Shown piece by piece: positions 47,764 through 59,600 of a stretch of DNA of 64,000 nucleotides. Within the stretch, counting starts at the first letter, position 1. Every line of letters begins with the position of its first letter. This stretch comes from Straminergon stramineum (Eukaryota > Streptophyta > Bryopsida > Hypnales > Calliergonaceae). Both the position numbers and the translations under genes were made by a program. The notes under the pieces are model-generated. The model had not been told where the DNA came from. It did not search any database and saw nothing but the letters and a program-made list of their open reading frames with translations. The stretch lies in the NCBI GenBank assembly GCA_963920665.1, contig OY987268.1, positions 12,898,501 through 12,962,500 on the forward strand, in the 5' to 3' direction.

Positions 47764-48285
47764 GAGCATCTCCACCAGAGCACGCCATACTGCCCCGACA
47801 AAGGGTTTGGCGTGCCCGGAAGCTTTTGGCAGACCCACCAGTTGCAGCCTAAAGCGTTTGTTAACAAAGGCCACAGGGAATTTGCATCGCCACACTCCAT
47901 CTTGCAGTGTCTCACTTGTTTGACTTTTGGCCCGGTACTGACGAAATGAAGTGCTTGGTTCTGTTTTCGATGGGGTGGTCATGAAGTCCGGCCCTGCATT
48001 CATTTCGTTGGCATATTTAATTGAATGAGAGGGCCCAAGGCCGAGTTATAAGGACCCCCCTCCCTAGCCAGCTCGGTAGTATGATAAGCTTAATTGTGAA
48101 CTCCACCCCCAGGCCTTGGGACGTGGGCTTGTCAGACTGTAACAACTGCAACCTCGAAATTTGGGTTTTTTCTGTGCATTGGTGGGGGCGCGGTACACGC
48201 TACACAAGCGGGCCCTTCCTGTGCTTCTGGACACGCCAAGTGCTGAAAACTGGCACCATTTCCCCGTGCCCGGGTGGCGATGCTC
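47764..48285. mobile_element. PIF/Harbinger-like MITE with TTA target duplication
   Basis: The ends are GAGCATCTCCACC and the complement of GAGCATCGCCACC. TTA flanks both sides (47761-47763 and 48286-48288). Copy 1 has a single TTA (near 73-75) and no insert. GAGCATCTCCA termini with TTA/TAA targets are common in plant PIF/Harbinger MITEs. The interior is GC-rich compared with the neighbourhood and has open frames of 70-90 codons on both strands, none recognised; it could hold a captured fragment. Confidence 0.85.
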
Positions 48286-48420
48286 TTAGCATGTAGGAAT
48301 TCCAAACTTCCACCAAACAAGCCTTCCACCAAACAACCCAGAGTCAGATCACAGCAATCACTTACTCTCAAATTTCAAATTTCTTGAATTGAGACCCTTG
48401 TGAGCATTGAGCAACACCTA

Positions 48421-48808
48421 TGGTAGAACCGCCCATTACCAGCCATAACCCATGGTCAATACATAGGCAATGGGAAATTCAATAGAGAGATGATTGACAG
48501 ATAACCATTAAATTTTCAGTTTCCAACCATCTTGTAGCCATTACTGTAATGACAGATATGCTTCCATTTGAGAGCCCAATTAGTCTCTAGAATGAGCAGT
48601 GATGGAAGAATCTATATATTGGGAATGGGAGCAAGCCCACTTTTGGCTTCTAAAATTCATAACAATTTGAATTTAAGGAATAAAATTACGAAACTTTGGC
48701 AATGCCCATGATTTCTCTCTGTCCACATGGTTGTAAATTAAAATTGCCTTCTACAACTCCAGACCATGCACAGATTCCTTAAGTGGTTGGTCATGGGCGG
48801 TTCTACTA
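48421..48808. mobile_element. MITE with TA target duplication
   Basis: The left end is TGGTAGAACCGCCCATTACC and the right end is the complement of TAGTAGAACCGCCCATGACC. TA flanks both sides (48419-48420 and 48809-48810). Copy 1 (near 172) has one TA and no insert. The TA target fits Tc1/mariner-type MITEs, although the ends are not the usual Stowaway sequence. Length is 388 bp with no coding frame. Confidence 0.75.
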
Positions 48809-48810
48809 TA

Positions 48811-49403
48811 CAGTTCCTGGATCAGACATGCATGCTCATAACTTTTGTCAAAGCCAAGCTTGGAATTCCATTCCCCAATCCCAAGCTGGATCTCACCTCA
48901 CAGCCTTGGTCTGTCACCGGGATCTTGGGACCTCATTCGGCCTTCTCAAGATCTGTTGCTCTTCTTACTAGTTGCCCCTTCTAGTTTCTCTTATTTAAAA
49001 AAGAAAACCTAATGGACTTTAACTAATGGTTACTCTAACTTTGGTTGGACTTTTGATTTTTTTGCTAAAAACTAATTAACTAACAACAAACTCTTACTTG
49101 TAATATTTTTGGGGTTTGGGGGAACTTCCTAAAGCAAATTCAAAATATAACTTTCTTGCCCAAACATATTTTGGGAATTCTTTTGGTAATTTCTCTCTAA
49201 CAAATTTTTTCTCTAACTAACTAGTCACAATGATAACTCTAACTGGAGTATTTTGGGGTGGGGTGGGTGGGTTGGGGTATTTTCTCTCAAGCAACTCAAA
49301 ATATGGAAATAAAGATGACCAATTGAAAGCAAAGTTATAAGCCCTCTTGTACATATAGAAGTAAAACAAAATGGGATTTTGAAAGAAAACACTTGTCCCT
49401 TAA
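48811..49403. other. Non-coding flank, copy 2
   Basis: Aligns with about 175-194 plus 970-1533 of copy 1. It holds the empty site of the 195-969 element at about 48840. No gene was seen. Confidence 0.5.
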
Positions 49404-50374
49404 CCCCTAAAAGCCCCAAGGTTTTGGGGGGTCTAAAGACATCATTGCTTTTGAAGTGTTATAGATCAAAATGCCACTTAGGTATAGAAATCTCAACTGT
49501 ACAATCTTGTAGTGTACATGTTGTAGATGACATGAATCAAATTTGGAGTCATTTGGCCAGGTAGATTGCAAGATTATAATGTTTTAGTGCTGAAAAAGGA
49601 TGCTGAAATTTTCCTCGTAACACATTTGGAGGTGAAATTCAATTTCTAAACCTACTCAAATGAAAAAACTTTATACTATAAAGTGATTGAAAACCATTGT
49701 ACAAACACATTAGTGAAAAAAAATATCATTCCATTGACTCATTGTGTCTGCAAAATGGCTTTGAAATGTCAAAAAATAGCAAGAAAAGTTGCAAAAATCA
49801 CATCAAAATCTAAACCTCCTTCTACTAAAATGCTTCTCTGATCCTCATAACTTCTTGGATTGAAATGAAATTTTAGACACACGAACTAGACTAGTATGCG
49901 CAACTATGCCGAAATTTTTTATTGGAAACGGACATTGTATGAAGAAGAAACAAGCTGCCGAAGCTCATTGTAATCCAAAAATGTTGGGATTTTGAACTTC
50001 GAATTGCTCCAAAACATTCAAAACATCTTGGATTGATATGAAAATTCTACTACAATAACTAGACTTCAAGCGGAACAAAACCCAACAAATTTTCTTGAAC
50101 ACAAACATTCAATGAAGGAGATACAAGCCCCCAAAGTTGCAGCCATCAAATACAGTTTGGTGAACTCATATAGAACTTGTGAACTTCGATTGGCTTCTAA
50201 AAAATCATTTCATCTTGGATTGATTTGAAATTCTTACCACACAAACTAGAAAAGTGAGCAAAAATTTTCCAAGAAGTTTGATTGAATTTGGACATCGGAT
50301 GCAAAAGTTACAATACTTTGAATTGGACTTGAAACTATGTGAGGACACTTTTAGTCCCCTAGGGTGTTTAGGGG
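49404..50374 (+). mobile_element. TTAA-bounded element, member G of copy 2
   Basis: TTAA (49400-49403) is followed by CCCCTAAAAGCCCC, and GTTTAGGGG precedes TTAA (50375-50378). It is the same insertion as 1534-2504, carried along by the segmental duplication. There is no coding frame. Confidence 0.65.
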
Positions 50375-50378
50375 TTAA

Positions 50379-53300
50379 ATACTCAAGGCCAAGTGTTCAT
50401 TCCCAAATTTTAGAAAAAAAGGGGGGGGGGGGAGGGGGCACTTATTTAGTGATTCACCAAGACTTTGAAGATGGCATGCCAATGCTTCGTTATACAACAA
50501 ATTTTGCTTCAAAATAATAATTGTTTAATAGAAGAACTAACTAGAACAAGCTTTAGTTAGCAATGAAACCTTGACCAAATCATGTCTACGACTTTTTCCA
50601 AAAATATTTTGAAAATTAACCTAATTAACCTTGAGATATTTTACGAATAACCCCAAGATAATTTCGAAATAATTCTTATTTAATCATATATGGGTTTTTT
50701 TAAAGCAAGGTTTGAGATCTTGATCAAATCCAATCTTCCATTTTTCTAAAGACATTTTGAAAATTAACTTTTGAATTACCACTAATTACTCTAAAAAGTC
50801 AAACCTATTGCTTGACCCTCTCTATCTTTTAGGGAACAATTCCAAATTGAAAACCAATTGGACTATTGTATTCTAAAGACCCAAATAAGCTTAGACGCCC
50901 CTAACCCCCTATTCCTAAGCCATTTTGGCTCATAAAAACCACTAATAGTAATTCCAAAGAAAAGTCAAAAACTCCAACTATTGGAATTTGTATTTTCCAA
51001 AGAAACTAACTAGCTAGGGTTGTTTGGAGGGTTTGTGGGAGTAAGAAAAAAACCCTCATTTGTAATATTTGGCCACCGTAAGCTCCACGTATGCCGGTCA
51101 AACCACTTCCAACTTGTAAATTCTTTGTAAATTTGATGTCAGTGTTGATTTTGATACTTGCCAATGTCGAAATGACTTCAAACTTGATAGGGCACTTTAT
51201 TAGTACACACACGCACCTATCCTAGTTTTTTAGTAGGATTTTAGAGCAACATGGGTAATTTCTAGGAATTTATGACCATGTTTAAAGGTGGTTGATTTCC
51301 CATAAAGTCATCATGAAAAGTTTAGAAAAATCCAAAACTTTTTGGGTAGCTTCCATAAAACTCCAAAAACCAAAGTGCAACATTACATTCTACTTTGCAC
51401 CATTCATTAGGATTTGGGAAGCTAAAATTAGCAACTCCCTTTTAATTTCCACTTGAGGAGGAAATCATTCTTGTATCAGAAAATCTTGAAACAATCGGCT
51501 CCAATGTTAACTCATGGCATGCTTTTAAACCAAAAACACCATTCTTCATGCTTCAATCACTCTCCCTGTGCCTTATTTGCATTTGGATTCAATATTCTAT
51601 AAGTATATATAAATAACAAATTACCAATCCAAATTCTTCACGAAATGGATGGTGACCTTTAACTAGACTCTCTAGACCTAAAATAGACTAAGCCAGGTTG
51701 TCACATGCACTTTGCACGATTACTTTAGTATGGACAAGACACTAGAATTGGCTAACAAACTAACTCTTACTTCTCTCAAAATCAATTAAATAACCTCTCA
51801 GACTCTTAACTAGGCACTAGAATTAGGGGAATGGAGTATTTTAGATACTTTGTATTTCTAGGAAGACACCTCACCATATTATTAGGGACTTCTACCAAAT
51901 ACCACTCAAGCACTCTTTTAATGTCTTTTTTCACTTAAATATGCTCAAAACCTAACACAACCTTTCCAAAATAAAACCTTGAGTTCCAAGTGCCAACTTG
52001 AGGGCTCACAATTGGTGGACGGCTGTGTAGGTCATGGATGGCAAACACACTAGCGCATTGGCAAATGGCAGACACACATCCCAAAACTTCAAAAATAGAA
52101 TTCGAAAATGACAAAAGAAAGTAACTAGTAATGCATAGTGAGCGTTTGCGCAAGTGTTTGCCCATCCATGTGTTTGACAAGTAGATGGAAGGGTGGACAT
52201 GCGAATAGCTAGGCGTTCGTCTACTACGCCCTAGCAATCAACCTCTTTTTCCATATCCAATTAGAGATTTTGGAATTTGGGGGAGTGTACTATAATGTTG
52301 GGAAGTTCCTAAAGATACCTTTCTAATTAATAGTATATAACAAGCTCCAAAATTCCAAAAATTGAATTTGGAAATGACCAAAAAAATTAATTGCTAGTAT
52401 ATAGTGACTGTGTGCTCAAGTGTCCACTTGTTTGCCTTCTAGATTATCCGTCTACTTGTTTGCCTAATTATTCGCCCATCGGCCAAGTCTTCCATCCGTC
52501 CTAGGTGATTGCAATGTTTACTTTCCAAAGTATTGAGGGCTTTTGGAAATGAGCCTCAAATACACTAAATCTCAAAAACAAATTCACATTAGAAAATCAC
52601 TTAGAAAAAATGTGGAGTACAATTTGTGGAGCCATAAATTGGTTGGCCTTGGATACACTAGTGTATGGAGTCGTAGAGTCATGGACAAATTGGCAAAGTC
52701 ATGGACGGTGTCATGACATATTTCAGCCTATCTAGAAAAGCATGGGGCTTCTAGCTATAATAGATGTTTGTGAAAAAGGGAAAAAAAAACAATGAACAAA
52801 GAAACCCTATCTTCCTACTAACAACTTCAATAGTCACCAACCTTCCATTTTCACCCAACAAGCCTAACTACCTTACTATTTGGAATCAAAATAGAAATAG
52901 AAAGATGTCTATCTCTTAGCTAGTAGAGGGCCCACATCACGACAACGGGCAAACGAATGGATTCGTGAACGCTAACACGGACTAGCGGATAGACTAGCAA
53001 GTGGGTAGACGGACTAGTGGACACATAGGCATAGTTGCAGATGGGTTGGTGGATGGATTGATAGACGGACTAGCTGAATCTTAGACGTGTTGGTAGAGTG
53101 GCGGACAAACTCGCTAAGTCACAGATGGGCTGTCGGAATGGCACATGGACAATGTTGTGGACTAGCCTGGTCAACCAAGGATGGCCGTTGGTATGTTGGA
53201 TGGGTAAAGAAAATCACCCTATGATAAAACAATATAAAATTGAATGTCAAAGGACATCCCAAGGGGTAGTGTCCATAGACATTGGACGTCCAAACGTGCA

Positions 53301-53640
53301 TCACAACATCTAGACATCATGTCAACCTTGCTTGGGAAGTCACCACCAAATTCTCCTTGTTCACCAAGGTGGCATGGACACAGTTAGGAGTGAGGCATGA
53401 GACATCTTAATCATTCTTTGATAACAATTGGGTGATGTTGAGTCTCTATTAGTGAATATCAAAGTGAGTCCTAAAGTGAGGTTACTTGGGCCTAGTGGAT
53501 AGTTGGATGTCATTTATGGGTTGTCAAAGCCAATGGTGAGTAGTTCCATCACCAAACACTTGGACATCAATGGAAATTCCAACCCATGGTATCAAATGAC
53601 ATGCTTATTGTCTCATTATAATTAAGTGATGGAAGTCATG
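50379..53640. other. Non-coding stretch with degenerate minisatellite, copy 2
   Basis: Aligns with 2509-6380 minus about 550 bp. The minisatellite-like part lies at about 52010-53330, densest at 52930-53160 with GACTAGCGGATAGACTAGC-type words. No frame is shared with copy 1. Confidence 0.5.
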
Positions 53641-56600
53641 GAGAATGGAGACCCTATGGTTAATGTTGAAATCTAATGCTAAAAGTGCATAGCATGTGCA
53701 ATGTTTGGAGATCATGATGATTGATGTCACCAAAAGAGAGGTGCTCTAGAGGTACTTTGGGTGAGCTTGAAGAAGTAAGTGTCACTAAGGGACGCAACAA
53801 AGAGGTTCGCATTGACTACACAGATATGCTCTCATTTTTTGCAAGCCTTATAAACATAGTGAAGAAGAGAGGGAGATGATTAAAGCAAGGAACCACAAAA
53901 TTGTTAGATTTCGGGTTGATTAAGCAATCTATTAGAAGATATGCATTAGTGATAATGATACTTTCTAAAGAAGATGTGAATGAGAATTGGACTAAAAACA
54001 CATGTGTGAGGATAATAGACCTATCAATAGACACACAAAGCTTGATAAGTATGCAATGTCAAGTTGTCAACTTCAAAAGAAATCTTTGATGATGTTGGGA
54101 ACTCTAAAGTCTTCAACATATTAGATATGAGTTTGGGCTACTACTAGTTGCCGATATAGAAGAGAAATTGACAGAAGACCACATGTTGGGAAATTGACAA
54201 GTTCAATAAGGATCAACTTTATTAGTGGAAGTTTCTTACATTTGGTTTGAAGAATGGACTTGCAAAATTTCGATAGGTAATGGATTGTATATTGAGGGGA
54301 TCTTTTGTTAGATGCTATATTAATGACATGATAATCTTCAATAATAGTAGGAAGAAGCACAAAAAGAATTCACAAGCCATTTTCAAGTGGTTGGCTAAGT
54401 ATGAGTGAAGGTTGTCTATCTTGACATGACTTGGAGTTTTCATGTCATGATGTCATGTCACATGATGATACATTAAGATTTTGTCAAAATCTTCACAACC
54501 CTAACCCTAAGTTGTAGACATTTTAGGAGTTATTTTTCACTATTTTATGACAATCCTAGATGGAGAATCAAATGTATCACTACTTTTCAACAAGTTAGTC
54601 CAATTTCTATCATTCTCTTTAGATAGTTTTGTGATATTTCATCGAAATAGTTGGAATTTCCATTATGATAGGCTTTAGGTTTGGATCATGTCATGTGTTC
54701 ACTAAAAAAAATCGGTGGATTTTTTTAACACATTTCTTGTAATGTCCACTTCTTTTTATATTATGGTAGATATTACAACTAACGTCCTGATATTACATTT
54801 GATGTCATCATTAATGTAGAAATAGGTGGACATGACAAAGTATGTGTTAAAAAATACGGGTTCTTCTTGTTTTTATAACATCCTAACATCACAATGTGTT
54901 GTGATCTAAACAACCTTGGCATGGATTGAAGTTGCACCCAAGTAATAAAGTGCAAGTTTTACTATTCTAAAGTTGAATAACCTGGACACTTGATTTATCT
55001 AGGAGGCCAAAGAGTGTTGAAATGAAAGATAGAGGCCACAACCAATATTGCATGATTGAAGGATGCTAACTGGCTTCTAGCTTGTCTTGAATTTGCAAAC
55101 TATTTTTGCAAGTTTGTGGCATTGTTTAATTGTATAGCCAAGCTCTTGACTATGCTTATACAAAATGACCAATAGTAGATGTAGGTAAATGAGCAAGAAG
55201 CAACATTTATGGAGCTTTAGGACAAATTGGCCTTGGCACCTATTTTCTAGCTATCAATTCTAGACTGTTCATTCTAGTTGCATATTGATTGGAAAACCTT
55301 AGGCATTAGAGCTATTCACATTCAAATGGATGATGAGGGCAAAGAGCTTGTTGGAGCTTATATTAGCAAATGAAACAACAATGTTGAGGCCCAATATAGC
55401 TTATATGATGCAAAGTGTTTGGCAACAATGGATTATGATTTAGCCCATCTATGTCCAAGTTGATAGACTTCAATGGGATGTAGTGGCATGTTAGTAAGGA
55501 TGAAGAGGAACATTAGATGAGATGGAGGTCCTCTAAAGGGTCGTTTCAAGGTTGCTCCCTTAATTGTGAACCAATGCACAATTGTTAGAATATCAAAGAA
55601 TAAAAAGTGAAGACTTTTTTTAATTGAATTTTTTTAGTAATAACATTTTTATTTTGAAATATTCCATATTTCATTAAATAATATTATTTGACATGGCCGC
55701 CTTCTGACCATGTTAGATTGTTAATGTGGTGATGTTCCCATGTTCCCTGCTACCAAGGAATCCGCGGGCTTGAAGATGACCTCAATCTCATCTAATGGTG
55801 TTGGGGTGATATGCCTTGAACTTTCTTAGTATTTTGGTGACCAATGGAGACATCACCAAGGAGTCAACTGCAATTGTAGTTGATGAAGAAAAGAATGAGG
55901 CACTAGAGACATTTATAGGGATGGACTAGTCTTGGATTACTTGAGGACTAAGAAATTGACAACCAATGCAAAACCCTAGGAGAAAGATTAGATTCTATAG
56001 AAAGCCAAGAGGTTTGAATGGGAGGCAACTCTCTTCTGAAAGAAAGTACCGAATGGGAGGAAACTCATGGTTCTATTACCACAAGGTTGAAAGAAGATTG
56101 TTGTGCATGTACATGAATCTGAGTTGGGACATTTTGGAGTTTAGAAGTCTCAGAGTCATTTATAAAACCAATATTGGTGGAAGGAAATGCAAGTGGAGAC
56201 ACAACAAGTGGTGTCATGGAGTAGAATATTTGATTAAATTCACACCTTTCTTAATGGACCAATTGCATCCATTGCCAATTATGGGTTTGGGATATTAATG
56301 GAGTTTGGACTTTGCAAGACCAATACCAATTATGAAGCGACACATCAAGTATGTGCTTCTCATGATTGAACACTTTTCTAAGTGGATTGAGTTCAATGTA
56401 TTGCTTGACATATTCAATGAAGAAACTAGTTATGCATTTCTAAATTGAATCTTGAGTAGATGTGTCTACTGATCAAGGCAAGGAATTTTTGAATGAGCTT
56501 CATGAATGATTTTTGAACAAGAAAATATGGATCCCATAATTGCATGTTAGGATCACCTTAAGGGAAATTTGGAAGTGTGGTCTAGAAGAGGGACATAATA

Positions 56601-57400
56601 GAAATCGGGGACTTGCAATTACTTTAGTTAGCTATGGAATATCATTTCAACAAGCAGGTATTATTAGCTTAATTTTCTCCTCATTTTTTGGTTGTATGGG
56701 CAAGAACCTATATTGCCAAATATTGTTAGGAAGGACTTGTAGACGTTGGTCAAGATGGATAATCTTGATTTATGGATTGAAGCATGTAAGACTCATGCAA
56801 ATGTTTAGAGAATGATGGCTACAACATTGGAGAATCTGGAAATTGCACAACATTGAGACACTTTGCAAAATGCCACCTTTTGAGGAGGAGGTTACCGATT
56901 CAAGTAAGAAAACTTTCTCCAAGTGACTTTGTTTATGTGTAGTAGACTAAGCCAACTACATTAGATTTCACTACATGCAAAATTATATTAAAAGTGAAGA
57001 AGGTGCTCTCTATGAGTGTACTTGCATTGGAAGGTAAAAATGAACCAATTTGGGAGGATCATGCTAGAACTTGCACTTCTTGTATGATCCTTCCAAAATT
57101 GATCCATCTTCCAGAGGTAAATCCATGGGAAACACTACTATGATTTTGTGCAATGTGTGTTTGATGGTTTGGCACATGCACTATTTGACACCACCTTGAA
57201 GTCAAATTCCAATTGACAAGTGGTTTAGTCCACAGTGTAGGGTAAGATCTAGAGGCATTAAGCAAGTACTGGAAGCTACTCCGACATTACTAAAAGGCTT
57301 GGAGTTCCAACAACAATTGTTGGTGTGCACTATCATGACAAGGGCTTCATTAATAGTGTAAGGTTGAGTAAATAGGCTAATGTAGCCTTTACTTTTCAAA
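53641..57400 (+). mobile_element. Ty3/gypsy retrotransposon relic, copy 2
   Basis: It has the same order as copy 1: TKLDKYAM box at about 54016-54060, reverse-transcriptase palm at 54316-54330, RNase H at about 55280-55470, integrase-like part at about 55990-56520. The palm motif reads YINDM instead of YIDDM because GAT became AAT at 54322-54324, so a catalytic Asp is lost. Small deletions in the integrase region (near 56455 and 56560) are absent from copy 1. It is inactive. Confidence 0.8.
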
Positions 57401-57488
57401 TATCTTTGCCTCCTTTAAGTTCTCTCTATTTTTTATTTTTGGTGGATGTATATATGTATATGCATGGTATATCTTTTGGAGCACATCA

Positions 57489-57708
57489 CACTAATATAAG
57501 AAACCATTGTTTTCCTGTGTCTAAGTCGATGGATATTGTTGGACACTCAATGTAACAACCTGTGTTTTTATGTCACTAATGACCTTTGACGAAACATCTT
57601 CAATGACAGTACATGTTCCATTTGATGTCATTGTTGACATAAAAACAAGGGTTGTTACATTGAATGTCCAACAAAATCCATGAATCTAGACACCATTTTC
57701 TTCTAGTG
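57489..57708. mobile_element. CACTA-type MITE, copy 2
   Basis: Starts CACTAATATAAGAAACC and ends TTTTCTTCTAGTG, flanked by TCA on both sides. It is the same insertion as 10250-10466, three bases longer. Confidence 0.75.
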
Positions 57709-57711
57709 TCA

Positions 57712-59600
57712 TGACCTAATGCAAAACTCAAGCTAAGACATTAGAATACACTTTCATTCCATTAGCACAAAGAAAGGCCCCTTACCAACTTTGTGATAAG
57801 CTTGGGTTATAGCCATGTTGCCTTTCTTAAGACACATGGTCCATACATCACTTGTATCATTTACAAGCTATAGTTGAAACTCATCCCAAACCACACGATG
57901 TGGATTGCACATGATATGTATGAACACGACATCTTTTTTGAATATCATACATTAGTCTCAACAATTTGACAAATACGTCTCTCAAATTTCTTCTAATTCA
58001 TTTGTTGTACTTATCAAAGTGTAGTGGTGAAAATCTACAATTGAAAATACTAATATGTATCTTATACACCTGGAGGGGGGGCACTTAGAGTTTTTTACCA
58101 AACAACATGCAGCATAATATAGGTAGTTCTTTATTTACAGTGTTAAGAATTTAGAGAAAAATTGAGGTAATATAAAGAGTACAAGTTAATGTATACTCAA
58201 TTATAAGTAAGATACACATATAAATAATACCTCATATTTGTAATTTTTGTTTCTAAAATAGCTTCAAAGATATAGACCCTAAGACTTTATTGTAGATAGG
58301 ATCAATTTGTAGGACTTTTGACTTGCTTGGTTCGACAAGAAATCGTATAACAATTTGATGAAATGAAAATTTTCTATCCTTGTAATACTTTACAATTTCA
58401 TCCTCTCTTTTGCATTGAAGCAAATACTTTGGATTCTTTGAATGTTGTCTCCTACTTCAATTTGGATGCTTTGCTTGTATACTTTGAGTCTTAGATCCTA
58501 TTATGGCATGGGCTTCACTTCTTGTTTCCCGAAGAATGGTCTAAATGTGGTGATCAATGTAATTTTAGGAGGGTAATAATAGCAACCATTCAATTGTTCA
58601 TGGTCATCCAAATACCCCCTAAAATAAAAAACCTAGATGCATGTGATGTACGAACCCCTACAAAGAATGATACCCTCAAGCTTACACCAAAAATTAAATA
58701 AAATATGCATCCACAATTATAGGATTGTGATGATTTTAGTATTTCCTAAAACATTTCAAACATAGAAAACACCATTCACCATTTATTTCCAATATTTCTT
58801 AACATTTTCATTTCTTTTAAAGATTTTGAGTTGCAACCTTTGATTTCCAAACTCTATAATATCCATACTTGCATAGTACCATTGTTCCCTTCATAGGATT
58901 GTTCAAATTGCATAGTTGAAGAAATTTTTCATCTAAGATCCTAAATTAACTCCCATAAGTAGGCAAATGATTTTTTCATAGAAAAGAGCTAGTAGACTTT
59001 TGTATGGGACAAACATCACCAACCACCAACCTAGACACAAGAACATGAGAATTCCTTTCCACTAAGCTCAAGATGATAGTGATATAAAAAATCTAGTGCT
59101 CCACAATATATAGTAAGACAATTCTACAACTTAAAAAGGATCACTATCAATTCATTAATTTGGATGAAGAATTAGAAACCATGTGCTAATTCCAACTATA
59201 CTTTTAACTAGAAATCCACCTATGCACATCAATTGCAAGGCACCAACACACATTCCTTTGAAGAAAACTTACAATTAAAGTGAAAGTTGTCTAAGTTTGA
59301 CAATAGGGTTAGAGACTTGTATAATTCCATGATAGAAATAAAATTCGTAATTCTTAAAGGACCCCTCCAATCCTTTAGAATTTGGCATAATAGGTAATAA
59401 AACTAAATGAGGTCCACAAAAGCCAAGACTCCTCATTGCTCTCAATCTAAAGATTTCCAACCTTGAATTAGAAAAAAAAAAGAAGTTCTTAGCTTCCTTT
59501 GGCAAGGTCACCACACTCAAACACAATTACAAATCAAGAGTGGTCAAGAAAGATAACTTCTCCTCTTCGTTTGGCAAAGGTGCCAAGGATTAATACTCAC
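57712..59600. other. 3' flank of the copy-2 receptor gene
   Basis: Aligns with 10470-12943 without the Stowaway element; its empty site is at about 58049-58052. No gene was seen. The last 130 bases hold decayed LRR coding sequence on the minus strand. Confidence 0.5.

Noticed and set aside
47722..48371. Several 70-91 codon frames in a GC-rich block
   Set aside because: They lie in or overlap a MITE with proven ends, overlap one another on both strands, and match no domain I know.
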